42,002 bases of DNA from Chloroflexota bacterium. GTDB taxonomy: Bacteria > Chloroflexota > Dormibacteria > Dormibacterales > Dormibacteraceae. Position numbers and translations under genes: made by a program. Below the pieces are notes generated by a model, which searched no databases, had not been told where the DNA came from, and saw nothing but the letters and a program-made list of their open reading frames with translations. Within the stretch, counting starts at the first letter, position 1; the number at the start of each line of letters is the position of its first letter. The stretch is from contig VBHN01000074.1 of assembly GCA_005881155.1 (NCBI GenBank), positions 1 to 42,002 on the forward strand, given 5' to 3'. Shown piece after piece: positions 33,801 to 42,002 of the stretch.

Positions 33801-35471
33801 CCCTCGAGCCGTTCCAGCTCCTCCTCCACCAGGCTGACGAGCTCGCCGATCGTCTGCGCGTCAAAGGCCAGCTTGATCCCCGCCGCCTCGTAGAGCTCGG
33901 GAAGCGGCCGGGTCGAACCGAGTCCGAGAGCCTTTCGGTAGGCGGCGACGGTCCCTGATTGATCCTTCAACGCGTTGCGCCATACCTGCAGAGCACCCAG
34001 TTGGGCGATGCCGTACTCGATGTAGTAGAAGGGCACCTCGAAGATGTGGATCTGCTGGTACCAGCGCGCGATCCACTCCGCCTCCAAACCGTCGTAATCG
34101 ATCCCCTCTTCGAACCTCTTGCGCAGCCGCAGCCACTCCCGGTCACGAGCCTCAGCGTCCGAGCCGGCGGGATCGGTGTAGATCCAATGTTGAAAGGCGT
34201 CGACGGTTGCGCAGTGCGGGAAGAACAGGATGATGCGCTCCAGGTGGTCGATCCGGGCCCGGCGATAGTCCTCCTCCGAGTAATAGCCACCCGCCGACCG
34301 AGCCCAGTAGGGGGCCGAAAGCAGCTCCATCGCCATCGACCCCACCTCGGCCATCTCCATCCCCGGCCAGCGCTGGCAGAAGAGAAGGTTGTTGTCGAAT
34401 TGCTCGAAGCCCTGGAAGGCGTGGCCGGCTTCGTGGACCAACGTGACGAGGTCGTCGGCAACTCCTGCCGCATTCATGAAGATGAGCGGTCGCTTTTTCC
34501 TCGGCAGGTCGGTCATGTATCCGCCGGGGGCTTTCCCGCGGCGGCTTTCAAGGTCCAGCAAACCCTCTTGCTGCATGGTCTGGAAATAGCGGCCGAGCTC
34601 AGGGTCGACGCGGTTGAAGACGGACACGCCGCGGTCCACAAACTCGGTTGCTGACTCGAAGGGACGAACCGGTGGCCGGCCCTCTGCGTCGACGCCGACA
34701 TCCCACGGCCGGAGGGCGTCCAGCCGCATCTGCTGCTGCCGCCTCTTCAAGAGGCGGGCCGCCGCCGGCACCACCTTATCGGCGACGGCTTGGTGGAACG
34801 CATAGCAATCGCGCGGCGTGTAGTCGAAGCGATGCTTCTCTCTGGAAGCCTGCGTTGTGCGCGATCTCCTGACGGAGCTTGTACTGCTCGTCGAAGAGGG
34901 CTGCCAACTGCTGGCGCTGCGCGACGTAAGGCGCTCGATGTAAGCGCCAGGCCTTCTCGCGCGTTTCCCGGTCGGGGTCGAGCATGAACGGTCGCAGCCG
35001 AGGCAGGGGTAGGTCCTGGCCGTTCCAGGGAGCGGTCATCGCCCCCGTCACCTTCTGGTACTCGGCGCTCAGCCGCTCCACTTCCGCCTTGAGGGGGACG
35101 TTCTCCTCCCGGAAGATGTCGTTTGTCGTCCGGAATCGGCGGAGTGACTCATCCAGGTCTTCGCGCGTGTAGCCGATCTCCAACAATCGCCGGCTGAGCC
35201 GAACGCGCTGCTCGGCCGCGTTCGGCTCGATCTCGGTTTGGAAGCGCAGGTTGTCGGCCTCCTTGGCGGGGTCGGCGGTGTCGCAGGTGTAGTCGAAGTA
35301 GACCTGCTCGCGCGCTTCACCGAGGAGGTCTTCGAAGGACGACCAGTCGTCCAGCCATTCCGCTGCGTTGTCCAAGCTGAGCGGCCGGTAGAAAAGATCG
35401 TTATAGATCGGCAGGATCTCGTCCCAGCTGAGCTTCGCGAAGTCTTTCGAGGAATCGGGGAGGGCGATCAT
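33797..35471 (-). pseudogene. pepF: M3-family oligoendopeptidase (PepF-like), frameshifted
   Basis: Two ORFs in different frames make one M3B peptidase. The first (35471 down to about 34845) ends its homology at LRQEIAHNAGF; the second resumes with REKHRFDYTPRDCYAFHQAV and carries the zinc motif LVHEAGHAFQGFE and the C-terminal EVPFYYIEYGIAQLG region. The family normally has about seven more residues (a NYRDY-type stretch) at the junction. The joint lies in GCTTC-cagaga-GAAGC, a short inverted repeat. The total length is 3n+1. The start ATG is 6 nt after the restored ybaK stop, and the end overlaps hemW. Unless repaired, no full-length enzyme is made. Confidence 0.82.
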
Positions 35472-35477
35472 CGGGCC

Positions 35478-35854
35478 TTACGCTACCTGTCCGACCGATT
35501 TGAGGTCGCCCACCACGCCCTGGCAAAGTTGGAGAAGGCGCTCCGGTTCGATGGCGAAGACGGCGTCGGGCCAGCCGGCGGCTGGATCGCGAAGCCGGTC
35601 GAGATCCTGGCCGTTTCGGCGTCAGCCCTCGCCACCGGCTCGCCGGCGAGGTCTGCGAGCCTGGCCGGGTCGAGGCGGTTCTCTCCACTGACCAGCGCGA
35701 CGACCGGGCGGCCGGCCGCGACGAAGACCAGGGATTTGACGATCTGGCCGAGCCGGCAGCCGATAGCGCGAGCGGCGTCTTCGGCGGTCCGAGTCCCCTC
35801 GGGGAACCGCCGCACCTCGAACTCCTCGAGGAGCTCAGCTAGCCGGGCGGCCAT
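35478..35854 (-). pseudogene. YbaK/ProX-type aminoacyl-tRNA editing domain protein, frameshifted
   Basis: The N-terminal part is a clear YbaK domain: EVRRFPEGTRTAEDAARAIGC, GQIVKSLVFVAAGRPVVALVSG with the catalytic-site Lys, and RADAETARISTGFAI. The track ORF then runs out of frame to 35483. In another frame the family's end is present, GWPDAVFAIEPERLL then VVGDLKSV and a TAA at 35478, 6 nt before the pepF ATG. About 30 residues that normally link the two parts (the GGVPP...VDEDL region) are missing. The junction contains the perfect repeat CCAGCC-gcc-GGCTGG. Such proteins deacylate mischarged tRNAs. Confidence 0.8.
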
Positions 35855-36174
35855 GTCAGCTGGCGGCCGCCCAGCACGTGCAGGTGTACGTGGTAGACCG
35901 TCTGGCCGGCGTTCGGACCCTGGTTGAAGACCAGGCGATAGCCGCCTTCGGCTATGCCGCGCTCCCGAGCGATCCGGTGCGCGACCTGGAAGATGCGGCC
36001 CAGAAGCTGGTGGTCATCGAGCTCGGCGATGGTCTCGACGTGCTGGCGAGGCAGAACCAGGAAATGCACCGGCGCCTGTGGGTTGATGTCGTCCAGAAGG
36101 GCGACGTCGTCGTCCCGGTAGACGGCTATCGATCCGGGGTCGTTGATCAGGCGACAGAAGATGCAGTCCGCCAC
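35839..36174 (-). CDS. HIT family (Hint-type) nucleotide-binding protein
   Basis: The 111-residue protein has the zinc-site start CIFCRL, the DINPQAPVHFLVLPRQHV strand and the histidine triad HVHLHVLGGRQLTWPPG near the C-terminus, matching Hint/PKCI proteins that hydrolyse nucleoside phosphoramidates and acyl-AMPs. Its start overlaps the mtaB end by 28 nt and its end overlaps the YbaK-like gene by 16 nt, showing strong translational coupling. Confidence 0.94.
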   Translation of the reverse strand: MADCIFCRLINDPGSIAVYRDDDVALLDDINPQAPVHFLVLPRQHVETIAELDDHQLLGRIFQVAHRIARERGIAEGGYRLVFNQGPNAGQTVYHVHLHVLGGRQLTWPPG

Positions 36175-37307
36175 ACGACCTCCTCCAGCTGCCCCGGCCG
36201 GCGGCCCTCCGCCGGCTCGCTTGCCTGCAGGTAATTCTCACTCAGACCGCGGATTCGATCCTCGCTGACGCGATCCCAGATCACGCCCAGCCGGCGCCCT
36301 TCGAATGACCCGGCGTAGCGCGCATGCAGCTGGTGGCCGAGCTCGATCAGGCGGTGGCTCCGGTCCTGGGCGATACCCGGCTCGACCTGGTCCGCGTAAC
36401 GCGCCGCGGCCGTGCGCGGCCGAGCCGAAAAGCGGAAGACGTGCAGGCCCATGAAGCCGGCATTCTCGGTGACGGACAAGGTCCGATTGAAATCAGCCTC
36501 GGTCTCCCCCGGGAAGCCGACCATGAAGTCACCGGTCAGGGCCAGGTCCGGCCGGACGCCTTTCGCGAGGGCGACGACCCGCTGGAATTGGGCGACGTCG
36601 TACCGACGGCGCATCCGTGCCAAAACTGCATCAGAGCCGGACTGCAGGGGCAGGTGCAGGTGCGGGCAGAGCCGCGGGTGCTCGAGCAAGCGGCAGAGTG
36701 CCTCATCGACGTGCGAGGGGTCGATCGAGCTCAGGCGGAGTCGGGCTGGAGCGGCGGCGGCCAGCAGCCGCTCGACCAGGGCGGCAAGGCCTCCGCGATA
36801 GGAGCCGAGGTCGATTCCCGTGAGGACGATCTCCTGGTAGCCGGCGGCAGCGGCCGCTCGCGCGCGCGCCTCCAAATAGGAAGGCACGCGTGACAGGGAC
36901 CGGCCCCTCGTCTGCCAGACGATGCAGAAGGTGCAGCGGTTGTCGCAACCGTCCTGGACCTTGAGCAGGAAGCGGGAGCGGCGAGCGCCGGGTGGCGCCA
37001 CTGACGTCTCGGCCTGGAGAGGGGCGGGCTTCCAGGCGTTGGGCACGACGAGGTCGGCGCCCAGGTCCTGACCCGGATGAGCGTCCACGTAGCAGCCCAT
37101 CAGGGCGAGGGCGGCGTCCGGATGCTGGCGCCGAGCTCGATGCACCGCCTTGCGGGTGTCCCGGTCGGCGGCCAGCGTGACCGTGCAGGAGTTCACCACC
37201 ACCACGTTCCGGGCTTGGGCCAGCAGAGCCGCCAGCTCGTCCGTCTCGGCGGCGTTGGTCCGGCAGCCGAGGTTTACGAAGACGGGCCGGGTCTTCGATT
37301 CAATCAA
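36147..37307 (-). CDS. mtaB: tRNA t6A37 methylthiotransferase MtaB
   Basis: MtaB thiomethylates t6A37 in ANN-decoding tRNAs. The UPF0004 domain has its three Cys ([21 protein letters not shown]), the radical SAM cluster is in [10 protein letters not shown], and [21 protein letters not shown] and [14 protein letters not shown] follow, with a C-terminal TRAM-like end. The start is taken as TTG 37307, overlapping the lepA stop; the track's ATG at 37331 is an alternative. Compared with B. subtilis YqeV, about 10-13 residues are missing between the first and second Cys, without frame change. Confidence 0.92.
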   Translation of the reverse strand: MIESKTRPVFVNLGCRTNAAETDELAALLAQARNVVVVNSCTVTLAADRDTRKAVHRARRQHPDAALALMGCYVDAHPGQDLGADLVVPNAWKPAPLQAETSVAPPGARRSRFLLKVQDGCDNRCTFCIVWQTRGRSLSRVPSYLEARARAAAAAGYQEIVLTGIDLGSYRGGLAALVERLLAAAAPARLRLSSIDPSHVDEALCRLLEHPRLCPHLHLPLQSGSDAVLARMRRRYDVAQFQRVVALAKGVRPDLALTGDFMVGFPGETEADFNRTLSVTENAGFMGLHVFRFSARPRTAAARYADQVEPGIAQDRSHRLIELGHQLHARYAGSFEGRRLGVIWDRVSEDRIRGLSENYLQASEPAEGRRPGQLEEVVWRTASSVA

Positions 37308-39105
37308 GGGAGAGCACCGCCATGAAGGCATCCTGCGGGATCTCGACAGAGCCGACCCGCTTCATTCGCTTCTTCCCCTCCTTCTGCTTCTCGAGGAGCT
37401 TGCGCTTGCGGGTGATGTCGCCGCCGTAGCACTTGGCTAGTACGTCCTTGCGCATCGCCGAGACGGTTTCGCGGGCGACCACCTTGCCGCCGATTGCCGC
37501 CTGGATGGGCACCTCGAAAAGCTGGCGAGGAATGATCGTCTTCAGCTTCTCGGTCAGCTTGCGACCCTGGACTGCGGCCTTGTCGCGGTGGACGATCATG
37601 GAGAGCGCGTCAACTGGCGTTCCTCCGACCAGCACGTCGAGCTTGACCAGCTCGGCCTCTCGGAAGCCGACCAGGTCGTAGTCCATCGACGCGTAGCCCT
37701 TGGAGCGTGACTTCAGGGCGTCGTAAAAGTCGTGGATGATCTCGGCAAGCGGTATCTCGTACTCCAACACGACCCGTCCGCCGAGCTGGTGCTCGAGGTT
37801 CCGGAAGCGGCCCCGGCGCTCCTGGCAGAGCTCCATCATCGCCCCCAGGAACTGGGCCGGCACGATTATGGAGAGCTTCACGTAGGGCTCCTCGATATGG
37901 TCGATGGTGGTCACGTCGGGAAGCATCGAAGGGTTGTCGATCTCGATCATCTCGCCCTTCTTGAGCTGGACCCGGTAGGCGACGGTCGGCGCCGTCGTGA
38001 TCAGGTCGAGGTCGAACTCCCGCTCGAGCCGCTCCTGGACGATCTCCATGTGGAGCAGTCCCAGGAACCCACAGCGGAAGCCGAAGCCCAGGGCTGCCGA
38101 GTTCTCGGGCTCGTAGATGAGCGAAGCGTCGTTGAGCTGAAGCTTCTCGAGTGCGTCCTTGAGGTCGGTGTAGTCCTCGGAGATGGTCGGGAAGAGGCCG
38201 GCAAAGACCATCGGCTTCACCGCCCGATAGCCCGGCAGCGCCGACGGAGCCGGGCGGTCCGCGCCGGTGACCGTGTCGCCCACCCTGGCGTCGGCCACGT
38301 TCTTGATCGCCGCGGTAAAGTAGCCGACCTCGCCCGCGGTCAATTCCTCGGAGGGGCGCATGGACGGGGTGAAGACCCCCACCTCATCCACCTCGTGCAC
38401 GCTTCCCGTGTTCATCATCCGGACCCGCATTCCCGGCTTGATCGCGCCATCCACAACGCGGATGTAGACGATGACCCCCCGGTAGGTGTCGTAGTGGGAG
38501 TCGAAGACGAGCGCGCGCAGGGGATCGGCCGGTTCGCCGCTCGGTGCCGGGATCTGCCGGACGACCGCCTCCAGGATCTCCCGGGTGCCGGTCCCCTCCT
38601 TTGCCGAGGCCAGAAGCATCCGTTCCCGGGAGATTCCGGTGACCTCCGCGATCTCCTCGGCGACCAGCTCCGGCTGGGCGGCGTCGAGGTCGATCTTGTT
38701 GATGACGGGCACGATGACAAGTCCGGCCTCGACGGCGTGGTAGAGGTTGGCGAGAGTCTGGGCTTCGATGCCCTGTGCGGCATCCACCACCAGCAAGGCG
38801 CCCTCACAGGCGGCCAGCGATCGCGAGACTTCGTAGGCGAAGTCGACATGGCCGGGCGTGTCGATAAGGTTCAGCTCGTAGACCTGCCCGTCCTCGGCCG
38901 GATAGCTGAGCCGCACCGCTTGGAGCTTGATGGTGATTCCCCGCTCCCGCTCCAGATCCATGCTGTCGAGGACCTGGGCGTGCATGTCCCGCTGGCTGAT
39001 GGCCCCGGTGAGCTCCAGGAGACGGTCGGCGAGGGTTGACTTTCCATGGTCGATGTGGGCGATGATGCAGAAGTTTCGAATACGATCGCGGGGGGTCTGC
39101 GGCAC
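37300..39105 (-). CDS. lepA: Elongation factor 4 (LepA)
   Basis: The 601-residue translational GTPase has G1 [11 protein letters not shown]2/G3 [10 protein letters not shown] and DTPGHVDF, G4 NKIDLD, and the LepA-specific C-terminus ([22 protein letters not shown]). It remodels ribosomes and affects initiation and back-translocation. The GTG start is preceded by a -10-like TACCAT ending 6 nt upstream with no Shine-Dalgarno, so the message may be leaderless. It heads the minus-strand unit lepA-mtaB-hit-ybaK-pepF-hemW and is divergent from livJ. Confidence 0.98.
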   Translation of the reverse strand: MPQTPRDRIRNFCIIAHIDHGKSTLADRLLELTGAISQRDMHAQVLDSMDLERERGITIKLQAVRLSYPAEDGQVYELNLIDTPGHVDFAYEVSRSLAACEGALLVVDAAQGIEAQTLANLYHAVEAGLVIVPVINKIDLDAAQPELVAEEIAEVTGISRERMLLASAKEGTGTREILEAVVRQIPAPSGEPADPLRALVFDSHYDTYRGVIVYIRVVDGAIKPGMRVRMMNTGSVHEVDEVGVFTPSMRPSEELTAGEVGYFTAAIKNVADARVGDTVTGADRPAPSALPGYRAVKPMVFAGLFPTISEDYTDLKDALEKLQLNDASLIYEPENSAALGFGFRCGFLGLLHMEIVQERLEREFDLDLITTAPTVAYRVQLKKGEMIEIDNPSMLPDVTTIDHIEEPYVKLSIIVPAQFLGAMMELCQERRGRFRNLEHQLGGRVVLEYEIPLAEIIHDFYDALKSRSKGYASMDYDLVGFREAELVKLDVLVGGTPVDALSMIVHRDKAAVQGRKLTEKLKTIIPRQLFEVPIQAAIGGKVVARETVSAMRKDVLAKCYGGDITRKRKLLEKQKEGKKRMKRVGSVEIPQDAFMAVLSLD

Positions 39106-39141
39106 CGTGTCATGGTAGGATGCCGGGCCAGAGCGACCGTG

Positions 39142-39157
39142 GGTAGCGGCCGTTACC
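39142..39157. promoter_or_regulatory. Near-perfect palindrome between lepA and livJ
   Basis: GGTAGCGGCCGTTACC is a 16-bp palindrome with one mismatched pair, directly ahead of the livJ ribosome-binding site in the 65-nt lepA-livJ gap. It may be an operator or a leader hairpin. Confidence 0.35.
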
Positions 39158-39170
39158 TAGGAGGAGTGAA

Positions 39171-40490
39171 GTGATCCGACTGTCCAAGGCGCTCGCATTG
39201 GTGGCCGCCGCGGTGCTCTTCGTAGCCGCCTGTGGCGGCAACGGCACAGGCAGCGCGACCACCACCTTCAAGGGAACCAAGAAGGTTGGCATCTCGCTCC
39301 CGCTGACGGGACAGTCCAACCTCTACGGTCATGCCAAGAGCCAGGCCCTTCGGTTGGCGGCTGAGGACATCAACGCCAAGGGCGGTGTCAACGGCTACAA
39401 GATCGAGATGGACGTCATCGACGATGGCACCACCGTCCCCAAGGCGGTGGACAACGTCAACCAGCTGATCCTTCAGGACCAGGTGATCGCGATGATGGGC
39501 TCCGTCACCTCGGGGCAGTGCGCGGCGCAGACGCCAATCGTCAAGCAGAACAAGATCGTCTACATCGACTCGACCTGCAACAGCTACCAGCTGACCCTGG
39601 AGCCGGACTTGCTCAACCCCTACTGGGTGTCGATCGTCCCCAACACCTATATGGAGGGCACCTCGGCCGGCGCCGAGGCGGCCAAACTGGGTGCCAAGAA
39701 GATCTTCATCGTCTCCCCCAACTATCTATTCGGGACCTCGGAGACCAACGCTTTCGTAGCGGCGCTCACCAAGAAGAACCCGAACGTCACCTTCAATGAC
39801 AAGTCGACCTGGTACGTGCCCTTCCCGACCAACCCGCGCTGGGACTCGACGATCAATGCCATCCAGGCCTTCCAGCCCGACCTGGTCTACTCGAACATCT
39901 TCAGCCAGGACCAGGTCAACTTCGTCAAGCAAGCCTTGGCCGTCGATCCCAACTTCTTCACCAAGTACCAGATGGTGACGCTGTCGAGCATCGACGACTT
40001 CAACGCCCTCGGCCCGCAGTATCCGCAGGGCATGCACGTCTACATGCGGGCGCCATTCTTCCAGCTCAGCAACTCGAAGCTGGACGCCTGGGTCTCCGAG
40101 TACAAGACCAAGTACAACGAGTACCCCTCGGACTGGGCGCTGATGGACACCGATGCCCTCAACCTCTGGGCCCAGGCCGCCAACAAGGCGGGAACCTTCG
40201 ACTCTGACAAGGTCATGTCGCAGATCCTCGGCAAGAGCTTCTCCAGCCTGCGCGGCTACAACTTCACGGTCCGAACCCAGGACCACCAGGCCAACGTCGG
40301 TGAGACGATCGGCACCACCACCGACTCGGCCGGCAAGTACCCGTTCGTGGTCCTCAAGGATTCCTCCAATCTCAAGGGCGACGACATCATGATGAGCACG
40401 ACCCTGATGCAGGAGATGCTGGACGGCAAGTGTGAGAAGGGCGGCGATCCCAAGACCGCCAACTTCGCGCTCTGCCCAAGCTGGAAGTAG
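39171..40490 (+). CDS. livJ: Branched-chain-amino-acid-type ABC transporter, substrate-binding lipoprotein
   Basis: The 439-residue lipoprotein has a signal peptide with lipobox VAAC (Cys21) and a periplasmic-binding fold of the LivJ/Leu-Ile-Val type: KVGISLPLTGQSNLYGHAKSQALRLAAEDINAKGG, then VDNVNQLILQDQVIAMMG and FIVSPNYLFGTS. It starts with GTG after GGAGGAG. LivJ-type proteins bind branched-chain amino acids, but relatives take up urea, amides or aromatic compounds, so the ligand is unproven. Permease genes livH and livM follow. Confidence 0.93.
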   Translation: MIRLSKALALVAAAVLFVAACGGNGTGSATTTFKGTKKVGISLPLTGQSNLYGHAKSQALRLAAEDINAKGGVNGYKIEMDVIDDGTTVPKAVDNVNQLILQDQVIAMMGSVTSGQCAAQTPIVKQNKIVYIDSTCNSYQLTLEPDLLNPYWVSIVPNTYMEGTSAGAEAAKLGAKKIFIVSPNYLFGTSETNAFVAALTKKNPNVTFNDKSTWYVPFPTNPRWDSTINAIQAFQPDLVYSNIFSQDQVNFVKQALAVDPNFFTKYQMVTLSSIDDFNALGPQYPQGMHVYMRAPFFQLSNSKLDAWVSEYKTKYNEYPSDWALMDTDALNLWAQAANKAGTFDSDKVMSQILGKSFSSLRGYNFTVRTQDHQANVGETIGTTTDSAGKYPFVVLKDSSNLKGDDIMMSTTLMQEMLDGKCEKGGDPKTANFALCPSWK

Positions 40491-40545
40491 CGACAAACCA
40501 AAAAAAGAACCGCTGATACAGATGTGGGCCCGTTAGGGGTTCCGG

Positions 40546-41433
40546 ATGGACCCCGGTAAGTTCCTGCTGTTCGCTGTAGGCGGCCTCTCGCTGGCCGCCT
40601 ACCTTTTCATCGTCACCGCCGGCCTCTCGCTCGTCTTCGGAGCCCTCCGCGTCATCAACATGGCGCACGGCTCGCTGTACATGATCGCGGCCTTCGTGAC
40701 GGTGGTCGTCGCCAACCAGATCGGCGTCGCGGCCGGCTTCTTCGTCGGCCTGCTGGTGGCCATCCTGGCCGCCGGCGCCGTCGGCGCCGTCATCGAGGTG
40801 ATCGTGCTCCGCCGGGTCTACAACCAGGAGCACCTGGTCCAGCTGCTGGGCACCTACGCCGTGGCCCTGATCATCTCCGGATTGGTGCGCCTGATCTGGG
40901 GCGCCAACTACCGCACGATGCCCGAGCCGAGCCTGTTCAGCGGAACCATCTCGCTGTTCGGTTACAGCTACGCGCGCTACAACCTCTTCATGATCGCGGC
41001 CGCGCTGGTCATCGGAGCCGCTGTCTACCTGATGCTCTACCGGACCGGTCTCGGCCGCAACATCCGGGCGGCCGTCGCCGACTCGCAGCTCCTCTCCACG
41101 ACCGGCGTCAACGTCAAGCTGCTCTTCACGACCGTGTTCGTGATCGGCGCCTGGCTGGCGGGACTGGGCGGTGTCATCGTGGCCCCCAGCCAGGCGGTCG
41201 GCTCAACGATGGACAGCGACATCCTGGTGCTCGCCTTCGCGATCAGCGTCATCGGCGGGCTGGGCAGCATCGTCGGCTCCCTGGTCGGCTCCCTGATCGT
41301 CGGCGAGGTGATCTCCTTCGGACTGGCCAACCCGGCCACCAACGCGTTCGCCCTGGCCTTCGTCTTCCTGATCATGGTCGCGGTTCTCACGGTGCGGCCC
41401 TGGGGTCTCTTCGGGACCCCGGAGACGCAATGA
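40546..41433 (+). CDS. livH: Branched-chain amino acid ABC transporter permease LivH
   Basis: The 295-residue permease has about eight hydrophobic helices and the LivH signature GLSLVFGALRVINMAHGSLYMIAAF near the start, YRTGLGRNIRAAVADSQLLSTTGVN (the cytoplasmic coupling loop), and FAISVIGGLGSIVGSLVGSLIVG. ATG at 40546 has AGGGG upstream. Its TGA overlaps the livM ATG in ATGA. The ATPases (livG, livF) are expected beyond the window. Confidence 0.95.
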   Translation: MDPGKFLLFAVGGLSLAAYLFIVTAGLSLVFGALRVINMAHGSLYMIAAFVTVVVANQIGVAAGFFVGLLVAILAAGAVGAVIEVIVLRRVYNQEHLVQLLGTYAVALIISGLVRLIWGANYRTMPEPSLFSGTISLFGYSYARYNLFMIAAALVIGAAVYLMLYRTGLGRNIRAAVADSQLLSTTGVNVKLLFTTVFVIGAWLAGLGGVIVAPSQAVGSTMDSDILVLAFAISVIGGLGSIVGSLVGSLIVGEVISFGLANPATNAFALAFVFLIMVAVLTVRPWGLFGTPETQ

Positions 41434-42002
41434 CACGGCTGGGGCTGCTGGCGAGCGGCCGCCTCCGCTGGGTTGCCGCTGCGATCGGGCTGCTCTTCGT
41501 GCTCGCCATCCCGCAGCTGGCGGCGCTGCAGGAGAACCTGAACCCCGATTACAGCGCCAGGTGATGCTGGGCTACGCGGGGATGGTCTCCTTCGCTCACG
41601 CCGCCTACTACGGGATCGGCGCCTACACGGTCGGTTATCTCTACTCCCGCTTCCACCTGACCGCCCCGTTGGGATTCATCGCGGTTCCCTTTGTCGGCGC
41701 CGCCTTCGGGTTCGTCACCGGGCTGATCGCGCTCCGGGCCGTTCGCCTCTACTTCTCGCTCCTGACGCTGGCAATCTCGCAGGTGCTCTTCGCCATCGCT
41801 TTCAGCTGGCAGCCACTGGGCGGCGAGACCGGGATCCACGCCATCACCATCCCTGACGCGCTTTCGGACCGGACGACGATGTACTACTTCGTGGTCGCGA
41901 TCACGATCGTCTGCCTGCTGGTGATGTGGACCATCGTCCGGGCGCCCTTCGGCGCGGCGATGCTGACAATCCGCGAGAACCGGGAACGCGCCCGCTCGGT
42001 CG
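41430..42002 (+). pseudogene. livM: Branched-chain amino acid permease LivM, frameshifted and cut by the window end
   Basis: Starting at the ATG that overlaps the livH stop, the first frame reads MTRLGLLASGRLRWVAAAIG and ends at TGA 41562 after NPDYSAR. From GTG 41561 a second frame continues without stop to the window end as VMLGYAGMVSFAHAAYYGIGAY then ALRAVRLYFSLLTLAISQVLF, the body of LivM. The transmembrane stretch of about 20 residues that normally joins NP-Y to the LLGYAG motif is missing, so an out-of-frame deletion is inferred. The track shows neither part as a plus-strand ORF. Confidence 0.82.

Noticed and set aside
25133-42002. Programmed frameshifting or translational bypassing as the cause of the four broken frames
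   Set aside because: Conserved codons are missing, not merely out of frame, and no slippery heptamer or hop codon pair was noticed at the junctions, so recoding could not restore normal proteins.

Overview
This is GC-rich bacterial chromosomal DNA dominated by housekeeping genes, most of them on the minus strand between about 10 and 39 kb. The gene content and order point to a terrabacterial lineage of the Dormibacterota / Chloroflexota / deep Actinobacteriota kind. The reasons are an intact HrcA/CIRCE system, ClpC, a divIC-yabR-tRNA-tilS-ftsH block, a promoter resembling the actinobacterial sigma-R/sigma-H consensus, many GTG/TTG starts, and several genes that look leaderless. The phylum is an inference; the sequence shows no decisive marker such as rRNA.

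Layout. (1) 0-3.3 kb: a YceI-family lipocalin-like protein behind an inverted-repeat operator, a strong terminator, then an amtB-PII nitrogen pair behind another palindrome, and a convergent lytic transglycosylase. (2) 3.3-10 kb, minus strand: clpC, then an acyl/aryl-CoA-ligase-like enzyme and an alpha/beta hydrolase; a divergent O-antigen-ligase-like membrane protein with a TPR tail lies on the plus strand. (3) 9.9-23.7 kb, minus strand: ybeY | pth-mfd-mazG-divIC-yabR(S1)-tRNA-fMet-small basic ORF-tRNA(CAU)-tilS-ftsH-DUF2520-panB-panC-rpsA-like. The pth-to-ftsH order matches the Bacillus subtilis origin-proximal block with several genes lost, including hpt. (4) 23.7-29 kb: a small membrane protein, a ferritin-like/VIT1 iron protein, a damaged rmlD, and hrcA-grpE-dnaJ (no dnaK) under a perfect CIRCE that overlaps the hrcA start codon. 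(5) 29-32 kb, plus strand: glycosyltransferase, SAM methyltransferase and an alpha/alpha-toroid protein, lying between hemW and hrcA, genes that are neighbours in Firmicutes. (6) 32-39.1 kb, minus strand: lepA-mtaB-hit-ybaK-pepF-hemW-methyltransferase, densely overlapping. (7) 39.1-42 kb, plus strand: a branched-chain-amino-acid-type ABC importer, livJ-livH-livM, cut off by the window end.

The most unusual signal is that four conserved genes in the right-hand 17 kb (rmlD, pepF, ybaK, livM) each appear to lack a short conserved segment, with the rest of the protein continuing in another frame. Each restored downstream frame ends or starts where operon structure predicts (a GTGA overlap, or a 6-nt gap). 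Assembly artefact and true gene decay both remain possible. Other notable points are the in-frame, zero-spacing tilS/ftsH/DUF2520 junctions with an apparent ATC start, a start codon at the centre of a perfect palindrome in the S1-domain gene, a PII protein lacking the uridylylation tyrosine, and the orphan GT-MT-toroid cassette.
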